DNA of 64,000 nt, taken from Mangifera indica (lineage: Eukaryota; Streptophyta; Magnoliopsida; Sapindales; Anacardiaceae). The stretch is taken from assembly GCF_011075055.1 (NCBI RefSeq), contig NC_058138.1, positions 7,150,001 to 7,214,000 on the forward strand, given 5' to 3'. This document shows positions 27,766 to 44,365 of this stretch, one piece after another (position 1 is the stretch's first letter; each line of letters begins with the position of its first letter). The translations under genes and the position numbers were made by a program. Below the pieces are notes generated by a model. That model made no database searches and was not told the DNA's origin. It worked only from the letters and a program-made list of their open reading frames with translations.

Positions 27766-30093
27766 TATCCGCGGCATAAACTTCTACACCGATGTACGAG
27801 GTAAATTATTTGTTTCCGTTCTTTAGTGGTAGCGTAGACAAATTTGCAATGTGAACCTCTATATATTCAAGTCAGTGACGTGACTGGCAGTGGCCTAACT
27901 CTTGACAATTCATAGTGCTTTCATTTTCTATGAATTTTCTCATCAATGAGCTTTTTTGGCAAGGATTATTGGCCGACAAAGAATTGTTAGCAGCCCTCTA
28001 TGTTGTTTTCAAAATGACTTACAATAGTTATTAATATTTTATTATATACTATACATATCATATGAAGTGATGTAATATATATAAAAATGATACATATTTT
28101 AAATTGTATCGAATTAGTATAATACAGTGGATGTATTACATGATATGATATGATACGTATATACAATATAATAGATATTACTAATATAAATTGATATACT
28201 TTTATAAAGAAATATTAATGTGATAGGAATACATATGAAAAAATTTAAATTTTTAATAGGTATTTGTGGTATTTTCTATGATGATGATATGATAACTTGA
28301 ATTTTTTTTATTTTATTTAAAAAAATGTAATCTATAATACGATATGATATATGATATGAAAAATTAAGTTTTCGATATATAAAATAAATGTTGTTTAGCC
28401 TCTGATCGATATGAAGACTTTCGCTCAACATTTGAATTAATCCTTCAAGTGTTTGCGTTCTCTGAAATTTTGATCACAGTCTCATAATCTCCAACATATT
28501 TCATTTTATTTTGGCCACAGGACTTATTCCCACCCAAAGTTTACTGTTTTCCCAAATTCCACCCATTAACTTTAAAAATCTCAAATACCCACCTATAGGT
28601 AGCCAAAATTAACGGAATCAATTAAATGTCAGGGGTAAAATTATTATTTACTCAATAATATATTAAAAATAATAAAACATTACTCATTTCCCCTTTAGAT
28701 TTGAAAAACTAATAATTTTTCTCAGAATTAAACTTTGAAAAGTTACATTTTCCCCCTAGGGTTTCAATCTTGTCCTTCCTTCTTCGATCACCAGACTCCA
28801 GCTCAAACCATCTTCATCCCTTCTTCTCCCTCTACCACCAACGATGAAGAAATACTGGTGAACGACATAAAGCCGCCGAAGTGAAGTTTGTTGGTGTCTT
28901 CGTCTTCATCAGCCTATGGAGACAAAAAGTCTCTTTGTCAGATGATCTTCATCTGATGAAAATGTGTGACATTGCTTAAAGACTGTGGTGGAGAGACCAA
29001 AAGAGAGAACGCCGATGGTTGGGAAGTCGTTGTTTGTTGGAGAGGGGGAGACCGAAATCCTAGGGGAAAATTTGTCACTTTTCAAACCTTGGTTAGGGTG
29101 GGGGAAAATTGTTAAATTTTTAAACCTAGAGGCAAATGGATAAATTTTTATTTTTTAAAATATTTTTACTAAATAACAATTTTACCCCTGACAATAACTA
29201 CAAAAATTAACAAATAGGTAGATATTTGAGATTTTAAAAGTTAATGAGTGAAAATTTGAGAAAATACTAACCATTGGGTGGGAATAAGTCATTTGGCCTT
29301 AATTTTTGTCACTTTTTATCCTATCCTCTTCCCATTAAACTAAAACATAACTCACCATTTCGATCAATCTTATAGTAGAAAATATTCATAACTAGATTTA
29401 TTATAAAATTTCATAACAAAATGTACAAATATATTCATAAAAAATATCATTTTGATGTTTCCATGACTAAAATATCAATTTATGGGTTTATGACTATTAA
29501 GGATTGTATAGTTTTAAAGGGGTTTGGGTCATATGGTTTTTGGGGTCTAGGGGTTTATGGTAAAATATCCATTACAACTATTTCCAAAGTTCTACTAGAT
29601 ATCATGGCTAAGAGTATATTATGAAAATCTGATACAAAATTTGAAAATATTAATTAAACCTCACATCGTAAAATATCAATTCACCTATATACTTTATATC
29701 CATTACACCAGTTTTGAAGTTTTTCTACATTCCGTAACTAATAGTATTTCAACTAAAAGTGATACAAAATTTGACAAATATCAATTTAGCCCACTGTAGG
29801 ATAAACTATCAATTTACCCCTGTATAGTTCAGTATCAAATAACGCCATATAGTAAAACATCTGAGTCCCTCCTACATTGTCAACTATCAAATAACCCCAC
29901 ATTGTAAAATATCACCTCCCCTTATGTATGGTTAAATATCTAATAACACTTGACATTGTAAAATAACCGTTTACCCCCTACGATTATATTATTAAAATAG
30001 CCCCTACAATTCTCTACCATCCTATTTTTTAGACACAATTCTAAATTAATTTGTAACAAACCACAAATAATTGCATAATCAACAAATAAATCA
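27766..30093. repeat. Intergenic spacer, copy 2, left part
   Basis: Collinear with 9475-12239, including the block with TCAGTGACGTGACTGGCAGT and the Mutator-like element. Similarity stops at CAACAAATAA(A/G)TCAAG (about 30093) and resumes at 36736, so some 6.6 kb of other sequence separates the halves. Confidence 0.75.
28513..29298. mobile_element. Diverged copy of the Mutator-like foldback element
   Basis: Same ends as the element at 10604 (GGCCACAGGACTTATTCCC left; GGCCAAATGACTTATTCCC reading in from the right) and the same place in the duplicated spacer. It is about 90 bases shorter and its flanking 9-mers have drifted. It was therefore copied with the spacer and did not insert afresh. Confidence 0.65.
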
Positions 30094-30389
30094 AGTTTTG
30101 AGTTAATATTCATATGAGCACCTCAATATTACAAAACTTCTTTTCTTCGAATCGAAATCATGATGTCAGATATGAGTGAGATTGTGAAAATATGAATGCA
30201 TTTTTATTGATGTAGGGTTATGGTTTATATAGAAAAGGTGAGCAGTAATGTTGGTATTAAGTTAGGTATTTTGGTCATATCTGTTTAACACCAAAAAAAT
30301 GTAGTCAATTTTGTTTTGGTACATGAAATATGGTTAATTGAATTAATTTCTGTTAATTTTTTAATCATTTTCAATGTCAAATTACCTTT

Positions 30390-31133
30390 AGCATGCATTT
30401 AGTTTAGATAATATTTTATTACTAAAAATAAAAAATTACTATAAAGATAAATTACCTAGAATATTACTTAATATAAATTATTATTATATTCAATAAAATA
30501 TGGTATATTTAAATAATTATTATGCTTGATTGAAAGTAATAAAAAATACTAAAATATTGGTTTTCTTTAATGTTCCGGAAGGATAATTGGGTATAAATTA
30601 ATATTATGTTTGGTTAAACTAGCATGTTTTTTGTTAAATATTTGCTTTGTGTATCTTCTAAAATATTTTCCATTTTAATAATATATTAGTATTGTTTTCA
30701 TGTTGTCATATCATGAAATTAATTCATTAAATTATTTTTTCAAGTTATTGTCTTATTGCTAATCTATTTTTTAAAAATTTTGTTATTTTAATTAAAAAAT
30801 AAAGGTAATTTTGTTCTAAAATTTAATATATAAAGATAAAATTGTAACAAATTAAAATAAGATTGTTTTAGTAATTGTTTATTATCTAAAATGGATGTGA
30901 TAATTTAAATTAGCCTATATAATGTATCATATCACCTTTAGAGAGTGTTTGGTTTAAGATAATAAAAAATTACTCCGATAATTTATATTTTATTACTAAT
31001 ATTATTTTATTTAGTTTATTAATAATAAATATCTTCTATTGTCAATGGTGATCTGATAGGTAATATATGAGATAATCTATCTTTCTAATAATTTTTTATT
31101 TTTTGTAATAAAAGATGAATTAAACCAAACGCA
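30390..31133. mobile_element. MITE-like sequences, probably two nested
   Basis: ATGCATTTAGTTTAGATAAT begins at about 30395. AGTGTTTGGTTTAAGATAAT begins at about 30944 and is mirrored by AATTAAACCAAACGCATC at about 31116-31133. The inner pair bounds about 190 bases. The outer left end resembles the left end of the MITE at 46455. Target duplications are not clear, so exact borders are tentative. Confidence 0.4.
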
Positions 31134-31509
31134 TCTATATTGGAGGGTTTGATTCATAGTAATAAAAAATATTTAATCTTTTATTATTGATATTACTTTG
31201 TTTGATTTGTTAAGTAACACAAATTCTGGTAATCTTTTTTTTTTTTTGGAGATACTAAGAAATTTTATAAATAAAATAAAAATAAAGCACATAATATGAG
31301 GGGTCATTTCAAATAATCTTCTATCACTAATGATGAAATAGTAGATAATATAAGAAGTAATCAAATTATCATATATACTTTAGATATTAAAATATTATCA
31401 AGGTAATACTGATTTTGTTACAATTCTATACTCCCTTATCACTTTTGAGAAATTAAGATAAATACCCATTTTGCCCTCATTTAAGCAAAAATGCCCTATT
31501 GTTCATTTC

Positions 31510-32103
31510 TAGGGATGACAACGGGGAGGGGCGAGGAGGGGATCTCAATCCCCATCCCTGTCCTCGTAGGGGATATTAATCTCTATCCCAACTACGGGGA
31601 TAAAAATGATTCCCTATCCCTTTTCTATAAAAAAAATCCCCTCTCCATCCCCTCCCCGTCCTCGCAGGGAAAAATCCCTTCTTTGTACCCGCAAAAAAAA
31701 AAAAATCTCTTTTTTATACCTTATAAACACAATATAAATATATTAAAAAATAAAATTAAAATTAATCCACTATTTCAAATATCACAAATATAATATATTA
31801 ACTACTTTAATATGTATAACAGAAACCTAGATAAATTTGAAAAACATAAATAATTTAAAACTATAAAAATATATTAGTATTTTAAATAAATATATTAATA
31901 TAAAGAGATGGGGAGCGGAGCGGAGGGAAGGGGGCGGGGCTGGGTGGGGACACATGTATCCCCATCCCCGGCCCGTCCTTGATTTTAAGGATTTTTTTAA
32001 TCTCCGTCCCTATCCCCTTTCTTGTTTTTATTGGGGAATCCCCTCCCCGTTAAGGTTAGGGAGGGTTAAGGCCCCTAAAGTTGGGCCCAAATTGCCGTTC
32101 CTA
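31510..32103. mobile_element. Second G/C-tract hAT element
   Basis: Ends TAGGGATGACAAC (left) and TAGGAACGGCAAT (right, reversed) bound 594 bases of the same design as 21259-22200: GGGG/CCCC tracts near both ends around an AT core, with GGGCCCAAATTGCC near the right terminus. Flanking octamers TTCATTTC (31502-31509) and TTTATTTC (32104-32111) match at 7 of 8 bases, so it looks older than the 21259 copy. No transposase. Confidence 0.7.
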
Positions 32104-32439
32104 TTTATTTCCTATGCAAAAATGCCCCACTTTCAAAGTCTAAAGCAAAAATTTCCAAAAAATTTTTAAAAATGCCAAAACTACCCTTCATCACTTTTAT
32201 ATAAATCCTCACTCTCATACATTTCTCACATCATTCAAATTCTCACTCTCACTTTTAGTTTTACTCAATATTTGATACTATAGGTTTGTTCGAAAGGAGA
32301 AGAATTTGTATTTTTGAATTCAAATAAAAACAAATCAATTTGTGAGAAAAATGTATTTATATGAATGTTAATTTTATTTGTTAAATCATGTTCATATGTT
32401 ATATATAGGGGGGATTTGGATATTTAATAATATATTAGG

Positions 32440-33440
32440 GGGTTAAAAAAATATTAGAAAAATATGGAGGCATTTTGATATTAAACAATGTATAAAAGTT
32501 TTAAATGAAATATTAGAAAAAATATAAGGATACTTTGATACAATACAATATATAAGAGTGTTAAATAAAATGTCAGATAAATATAAGGGGTTAAATGAAA
32601 TGTAAACAAAATATGAGAGGCGTTTCGATATTAAATGTTGCAAATGAAATGTTAGAAAAATATAATAGCATTTTGATACAAAACAACATATGAGGGTGTT
32701 AAAAAATGTTAGATAAATATAGAGGTTAATTGAAAGGTTAAAAAAATATTAAGGTATTTTGATATTAAACAATATATAAAGGTTTTAAATGAAATATTAG
32801 CAAAATATAGGGGTATTTTGATACAAGATAACATAAGAGTATGTTAAATGAAATGTCAGATAAATATAGGGGGTTTAAAAAATGTTAGAAAAATATGGAG
32901 ATATTTTGATATTAAATAGTGTAAGAAGGTTTTAAATAAAGTGTTAGAAATATATAAAGGCATTTCGATACAAGACAACATATGTAGGTATTAAATGAAA
33001 TGTTAGATAAATATAGGGAATTAAAAAAATGCTAAAAAAATATGAGGGCATTTTGATATAAAACGGTGTAAGAAGGTTTTAAATGAAATGTTAGAAATAT
33101 ATAAAGATATTTTGATAAAATATAGGGGTACATTGATACAATACAATATTTAAGGGGATTAAATAAAATTTTAAAAATAGAGGGTATTATGAAATTAGAC
33201 AAAATATGATGGTTCTAAATAAAATATGTAGACAACAAGAGGGCATTGATAATATTATAAGAATATCAAGTCGTATATGTTATAAAAAAAAGGGTGCATT
33301 TTGATATTGTATAATATATTAGAGAGTAAAATAAAATATTAGAAAAATATAAGGGTCATTTGGGATATTAACTAATATATGAAATTAACATTTTGGTTTC
33401 AAATAATGTATAGGGGTGTTTAGTGAAATTTTAGGAAATT
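32440..33440. repeat. AT-rich minisatellite with higher-order period of about 147 bases
   Basis: Degenerate units built on TTAGAAAAATATGGAGGCAT and TTTTGATA(T/C)(T/A)AAAC... repeat here. One class of the TTTGATA block starts near 32471, 32621, 32755, 32902 and 33049 (steps 150, 134, 147, 147). A second class starts near 32531, 32669, 32814, 32961 and 33108 (steps 138, 145, 147, 147). A third short module (GTCAGATAAATATAGGGG) alternates with them. The pattern fades out by about 33440. Confidence 0.75.
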
Positions 33441-33489
33441 AGAAGTAGCACATATATCAATAAATGATTATTGTAGAATTTTTTATAAT

Positions 33490-35320
33490 AAATGTTTAAT
33501 TTTTTACCAAAATTTTTCATTGTAGGATTGATAATTAAACTAGTTGCGTATGCTACTATTCGTTTCCAAAGAGAATGGATCCAATATGATGAGAACATAA
33601 TGAAGTATGTTGGAGGTTTTAAAAAATTGGTTAAAATTTTCTTTGGAACAACATTTAAGAGATTTATCCTACTTTTGAGTGAATAATATGGTATTGATTC
33701 GATTAGAAACTACATTGAACCATGTATGAAACCGAAAAAAATTGAGTTCAACTGCCTTGTAAAGATCTAAAATGATGAAGATGTGCAAGGCCTTATGACA
33801 TGTCTCAATATTTCAAGGAATGTATTCTTGTTTTTGTTACATGTACCACAATCAAAGAAGAAGAAGAAGAAATTGGTGGCAACGATGATAGTGAAGTGAA
33901 AAAGGAATCTACTGGGAAAGACTTGATTGATTTTAATAATGATGCATTCTATATTACTACTAGATCAGTTCATGGAGATAAAGAGAGGGCTCTAGATAGG
34001 GGTGATTTTAAAGAGAATAAGATGATTGATATTCCTCTTGATGAGGTAGACTTTGGGGATATGTCATTTGTTAACTGTGATATAAATAATCTTTAGCTTG
34101 AAGATCCTATTATGGGTGGCAGGAATTATTCAGAATCATTTTTTGATAATGTCTCCACTGATTTGTTCAAGTGGCTTCTTAAATTTCCTCCACAGCCTAC
34201 AACATCATCAAATGATGCAAGATTGATCTGAGAGGGGAATGCTGCAAAACTTGGTGACATTTTTAATGACAAAAAACACTTGAAAAATGTTGTGGACCAA
34301 TTTGCACTAGAAAAAGGATTTCAATACAGAGTGCTTAAATCTGACATGAGAAGATGGAAGATTAAATGTTATGATAAGAAATGCAAATGGTTTCTATTAG
34401 GAAGAAGAGTCAAACCCAGTAAGTCTTCTAAAATGGTTAAATGAATCATACTCACACATGTTTAATTGATAAGATAATGTTACATCACGACAAGTTGGGG
34501 CTCGAGCTTTAGGTTAATTAATGAAGTTAACGTTTGTTTTCATTGATCGTATTTATTGGCCAAAAGAGATCATTATCAACATCATTAATAGGTATAAAAT
34601 TGACATTTCATATTCACAGGCTTGACAGACAAGAAATTAGATTTTAAATTTATTAAGGGGCTTACCGAAACAATCATTTATGCCCTTACAGATTATTGCT
34701 ATAATTTGAAGCGTGCTAATCTGGGAATTGTGATAGCTATAAAAATAGATGATAAATATCGCTTTAAGTATTTTTTTTCATGACATTAGGATATTCTGTC
34801 TGTGCATTCAAGCAATGTCTTTGACCTGTTATTTGCATAGACGATGCATTCCTTAAAGGTCGATATCTGAGATATTTATTTCTTATGGTGCTCCTCGATA
34901 ATAATAACTAGATCTACCCAATTGCTTTCGGTGTCGATAAAAAGGAAGATTATGAAACGTGGTGTTGGTTTCTGATGAAGGTTAAAGAATGCATCAATGA
35001 AATACTAGAGTTGACAATAATCTCATATTGATATCATGTTTTATACTCTGCAATGGCTGAAGTCTTTCCAGATATACATCATGAGTTTCGTTGTCATCAC
35101 CTTCTTTGTGGCACATGATCAAAGTACCAACATAACTCACAAGTAACATGTTTATACATTTATAAAATTTTTAAATCTGCTAACATTTTATAAGTTTTGA
35201 TTACAAAGTGCTTATATTATTTATAAACTTGTAGGTTGCATGTTTATATTAGAAAGCTGTAAATTCATATACAAAAGCAGATTTTGAGGCTGTGATGACA
35301 TTTATTGATGTGGTGGATCT
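33490..35320 (+). pseudogene. MULE (MuDR-type) transposase, decayed
   Basis: Broken frames on the + strand follow the order of a MuDR-family transposase. First an acidic N-terminal part (33800-34096). Then the DNA-binding region: KHLKNVVDQFALEKGFQYRV with the CYDKKCKWF cysteine pair (34270-34420), and HTCLIDKI further on. Then PKEIIINIINRYKIDISYS. Then the catalytic core DDAFLKGRY...DNNN.IYPIAFGVDKKEDYETWCWFL (34840-34980) and MAEVFPDIHHEFRCHHL (35050-35100). Many stops and frameshifts make it non-functional. I found no terminal repeats, so the element's borders are unknown. Confidence 0.75.
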
Positions 35321-36634
35321 TTAAACTAGGGTCTACTTACGTGAAGTTTTTTTAAATCAAAAAAGGGATTTGAAATTCAAAAACTATATATTGAAGAACC
35401 TTAAAACAAGAAAAACAGATATGAAATTCAAAAACTATACGTTAATAAACCCTAGGATTGAAAAATATAAATTTGGCCCCTTATATTATTTCTACTCTCT
35501 CACAAGTCCTATATTTTTTCTTTGCACCCCTCGTCAATTTTCTTATCTCCCATAGGTCTTATTGTTTCAAAAAATTAATTTCCCCCCACCCCACAAATTC
35601 CTCCGAGTTCCTTGGGACAACCCAAGTTTACTATTCAAAATACTCCCTCCACCGTGGTTTCCCCCAATTTCTCCTCTCTCCCATGTGGCATCAGGCTGGG
35701 ATGGGCATAGGATATTGGGTAAGATGTGTAGGATCAGAGTCGGCAAGAGAAGCAAAAATTTTCAAATTTGGTTAAAACTAATTAATTTTCTCTGTTAAAA
35801 CTAACAACACAGTCAAGAACTCTGAATTTTTTTGGGTTAAATTTTAACATATAATATAAGAGATTTTTTTTTTAAACTTCTTTTGTTTCAAGTTTTTATT
35901 AAATTGTTGTATTGTTTTGATCACAAGTACATTTTTCATTTTAAAATGGTTGAAGTTGTATGTATGGTTGGGCTTATAGGGGACATGATTACTGGAGATA
36001 ATAAGATTATGAGATATGTTGGTGAAGACAAAATAATGATTACAGTTGATGAAAACTAATTATAGGAGATTGGTTGAGGTAATCTCCTCTCCTTTAATAA
36101 TAGTTGATGCTAATCCAATGTTCACCTAGGTCCAAAAAATTCCAAAAACATGTCACCCTGGATAATTCCATTTGAGTCATTTAATTTTGAGCGAATGTTT
36201 GGAAGTGTGTGCTATACCCCCTAACAGTTAATTGGATACGAAATTTGTGGGTCTCATGGAATTTGTACTCACCTTCGCAATAATTTACACCAAATCTTTG
36301 ATAAAGACAAAAATCAATTTAAGTTAGTAAACAAAACCAGCTCCAACTGATAATGCACCAAACAAAAATAACCAAAAAAAAAAAACTGTTCATAAAAAAT
36401 ATTTGTACAATGAATTGTAATTTTTGTTACGGTTCTGTTACTTTTATCGAAAAATGGATAAAATAGTAGATTCTATTACTGTTATCGTTAAAATTAGTTG
36501 AATTTGTTGAAAGTTTCACTAATTTTAACGACAGACAGTAACTGTACTATGTCAATTAATGGATATATAAAAAAGTACCATGAATGGTGCCTTAAATAGT
36601 GTTCTGCTACCATTATTAATGGCAACATTAGGAA
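35321..36634. other. Spacer with a short direct repeat, no gene
   Basis: TGAAATTCAAAAACTATA occurs twice 51-53 bases apart (about 35370 and 35421), in a duplication of about 50 bases. A C-rich patch lies at 35580-35720 (CCCCCCACCCCACAAATTCC). Open stretches through it have no recognisable domain. The rest is AT-rich and unassigned. Confidence 0.5.
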
Positions 36635-36855
36635 GGTAGGCTAGTTGTGGCAAATTTCCATTTGCCCTTTAGGCACCCCAACCTACCATTTTCATTCCTA
36701 AATAGCGGTAGGCCAATTTTAGCAAATTTCCATTTGCCCTCTAGGCATGCCCGACCTCCCATTTACACCCTTAACCAGTGGTAGGCTATATCTGGCAAAT
36801 CTCTGTTTGCCCTCTTAGGTGCTCAACCTACCATTTAGCATAGCACACATTGTCG
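36635..36855. repeat. Three tandem copies of a 72-73 base unit
   Basis: GGTAGGCTA/GGTAGGCCA starts recur at 36635, 36707 and 36780, each followed by a GGCAAAT...TTTGCCCT...AGGC core and CCTACCATTT. In spacer copy 1 (about 12240-12345) the array is shorter, so the unit count differs between the duplicated spacers. Confidence 0.7.
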
Positions 36856-37450
36856 TTGTTAGCATCGACAGCAAAAATTACAAAATTTGCCCATTTCAAT
36901 TAAGATATCACTCAAATAATCTACCAGAAACATTATTTTAACACATTAACTATTTCTAATTAAAAAATAATAATTTATTCAACAAAAGACAAATCTCAAA
37001 GCCTAAGCCGACGAAAAACTGTAGCTTCTTCATTTTCAACGATAAAATGTATTTCTCCTCAAATAAGAACAATTTTCAATCCAAAGACATGATTATCAAG
37101 CTGAAAAATGCAATATCTAATAGAATCCAACACAATCTCATAAAATAAAAGAAAACAATAAGGTTACTAATCTATAAAACCATTTTCGAGATGATTACAA
37201 CTAAACAACTGAACAAAATGGAAGAATCACAGTCAAAATTGTTGAAATTGAGAGAAAATTTTTTAGGTAGATTGAGTAGGTCAGTAAAAGGAAAAAAAGT
37301 GGGCTTACCATCGTTCTATATATATTTGGGATAGTTTCAGTAGTTTACCTTTTTTGTAAAATTGTACAAAAGTGGGGGTTAAAATTGTCAATGAATGGTT
37401 CAAAATTACATTTAATCATTTCATTTTCATTGAATTTTCTCATGGATTAG
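36736..37450. repeat. Intergenic spacer, copy 2, right part
   Basis: Matches 12240-12900, including the TGTTAGCA...ACAGCAAAAATTACA block and the AGTGGGCTTACC...CATTTAATCATTTCATTTTCATTG end. After about 37450 the two spacers diverge; here the sequence passes into a lone arm of the Mutator-like foldback family (about 37465). Confidence 0.7.
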
Positions 37451-37464
37451 TTACAGCGTTTGGT

Positions 37465-38880
37465 TTCAAAAGGCTAAAGGACTTATTCCCACCTAAAGCA
37501 TCCTCTGATCTTAAGTTTTTATCTTTTAACTATGAAAATCTTAAACACTTACTTGTAGGAGGTTATGTCTATTAGTTTTAATGGTAAAATCACCATTTTA
37601 TTTGTAATATTAAAAATAAATTAAAATTTAATCTTATTTTTTCCCTCAAAAACCCTAAAAATTAATTGTTTCCCTTGTAGGCTAAAAAATGACATTTCTC
37701 TTTTAGAGTTTAGTTTTCAAGCTTTGGTATCATTTTTGACGCTATTATCAATGGTCTTTTCCTCCCAAAGCTTCCTTTCCTTTTGACGATCTTTTTTCAC
37801 TTAGTTGGACACTTAATTGGCGTCGAATGAAACAATGGATATCATTAGTTGGGAAAATTGACATGTAAGCATCCAACTCTTCCAACACCGCTAGTTAGGA
37901 TTATTAATTTTGTTTTAATTCTGAACAACCTTGTAATAATAAAGATAAACAAAAAAAAAAAGTCATTAGGATTTGTCAGAAATATATTTTCGGCTTATAA
38001 ATGTGAAAATTGAAACTCATATTATACAAAATTAATTTGCTTGTGTAAAGTCTAATCTACACACTTATATATCATTCTTTTATATTTTATTTATTAAATG
38101 TGAGACTTTCAGTTTCCATCATGATTCAATAACAATTTCTTTGCTAATGGAAATTGTGATGATGAATGTATGCCTTTTGAGAGACGCCATTATGTCCATT
38201 TGATGGGCGGATTTTTTTTGGTTGGTCTTTCCTTAGATGATTTCTAATTTGAATATATTGAAACTTTCATATTATATTTATTATGATTGTTCTCAAAGTT
38301 TATTTATTTATTATTTAACTTTATTTGTGAAATAATAGCTATGTTGACTTTTTTGAACATAAATTAATTCTTAAAGAAAAACTTTTGAAATTATCAACTG
38401 TAATATTGCAAAGTAGAAAACTTAATTAATGACATAATATTCCCCTTGGGCCAAAATGCGATTGGCTAATGAAGGAGAGAATGTAAGGTAAATAATATTA
38501 ACTTCATTTTGAATGGGGCAATTATCATTTTCCTTTCTCAATTTGACCATCTATACAGTCCAATGGCTAGATTAGCTAAGTTGGTTGGCAAAAAATAAAA
38601 TATAAAACATATAAATTACTATATCGTTACCGTCAAGAGATTTTTAAGAATATTTCTAACTCTTTTTAAGTATTTAATTTGATCAACCCACTGTCAATTT
38701 ACCGGAATCACTTTGATATTCCGTTAAGCTTCAATATAATTTAAAAAAAAGCTGTGATTTTATGTGAATGATGTAGATAAAAAGTCGTGTTACAAAGTTA
38801 TGATGCTAATTAAATGTTCGAAGTGTCTCCGCTTTAGATTTTTAAGTGCTCAAAATTTATACTAATAGGAGATAGGGTGT
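37465..38880. other. Spacer upstream of gene 3, no gene
   Basis: A single arm related to the foldback elements (GGCTAAAGGACTTATTCCC) opens the stretch. No matching second arm is evident. The remainder is AT-rich with no supported exon. It ends at ATTTCTTGTCAATAATTGAATTTAG, which matches the end of the CRK upstream segment at 13260. Confidence 0.45.
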
Positions 38881-38927
38881 ATATAATTTCTTGTCAATAA
38901 TTGAATTTAGACACAAGAACACAAAAT

Positions 38928-38952
38928 TTGACTGGACTTTGCTACATTGACT
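38928..38952 (+). promoter_or_regulatory. Paired W-box cores upstream of gene 3
   Basis: TTGACT at 38928-38933 and 38947-38952, in the same context as genes 1 and 2. Just upstream, about 490 bases present before gene 2 (13260-13745) are missing, so the pair is now joined directly to the older upstream segment at about 38910. Confidence 0.38.
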
Positions 38953-39101
38953 GACCATCTATGCAATGCTCTAAATAATTAAGAACTGGGCGATTTACTG
39001 TTGAAAATATCTCTTACCAAAATCTCTCTCCGAACTATCTTATGGTATTTTATATTAAAGATCAGCGGAAGGCCGGGAATAAAGAACTCATTAATTCTCC
39101 C

Positions 39102-43780
<4,679 letters not shown>

Positions 43781-44054
43781 CAATTGTTCTATGGTTAATT
43801 GCATTTATGTAAATTTTTTCATTAATTGAAAGCTACAAAAATAGGTTATGTAAATTTTGGCAATTTACTGCCTTATTCCTTTGATTATTTTAGTCACAAT
43901 ATGGAATAATGTTTAATCATTTTGTTGAAAAATGGATGCATTGGAAAAAATAATGTTATGTGTACATATTTTTTAGTATATAATTGAATATACAAATAAA
44001 TGATATGTCATTATGTGATTGAGTATATGATAACATATCATATATAAATTGGCA

Positions 44055-44250
44055 TTTTTTGTTCTCATTATATTGGTTAAGATTATGATTCCTAAGGCTC
44101 TTCAAATAAATAAAGGATATACTACTGTCAATAAAAAAAGAAGAAGAAGCTTAGAAAAAAAAATTAATGAAGACAAGATAACTGATAAAAAAAAAAGATA
44201 AAAATATGTTTTTTTCACAAATAATTTCTTGTCGATAATTGAATTTAGAG
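44055..44250 (+). repeat. CRK-array upstream segment before unit e
   Basis: Nearly identical to 18953-19150 and placed identically relative to the truncated exon 1 that follows. It supports unit c and unit e as duplicates of an already truncated gene. Confidence 0.6.
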
Positions 44251-44365
44251 TTATTTTATCGAACACTCTTTCAAACGGGTTGGCTGGGTTGGATATAAAT
44301 CAGTTAAAATAGATACAAATTGAAAATGAATCAATCTAAATAAATAATAATTTTTAAAATTCATA

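Noticed and set aside
32440..33440. CRISPR-like array
   Set aside because: Repeats are degenerate, contiguous modules with no unique spacers and the DNA is plant nuclear; it is a minisatellite.
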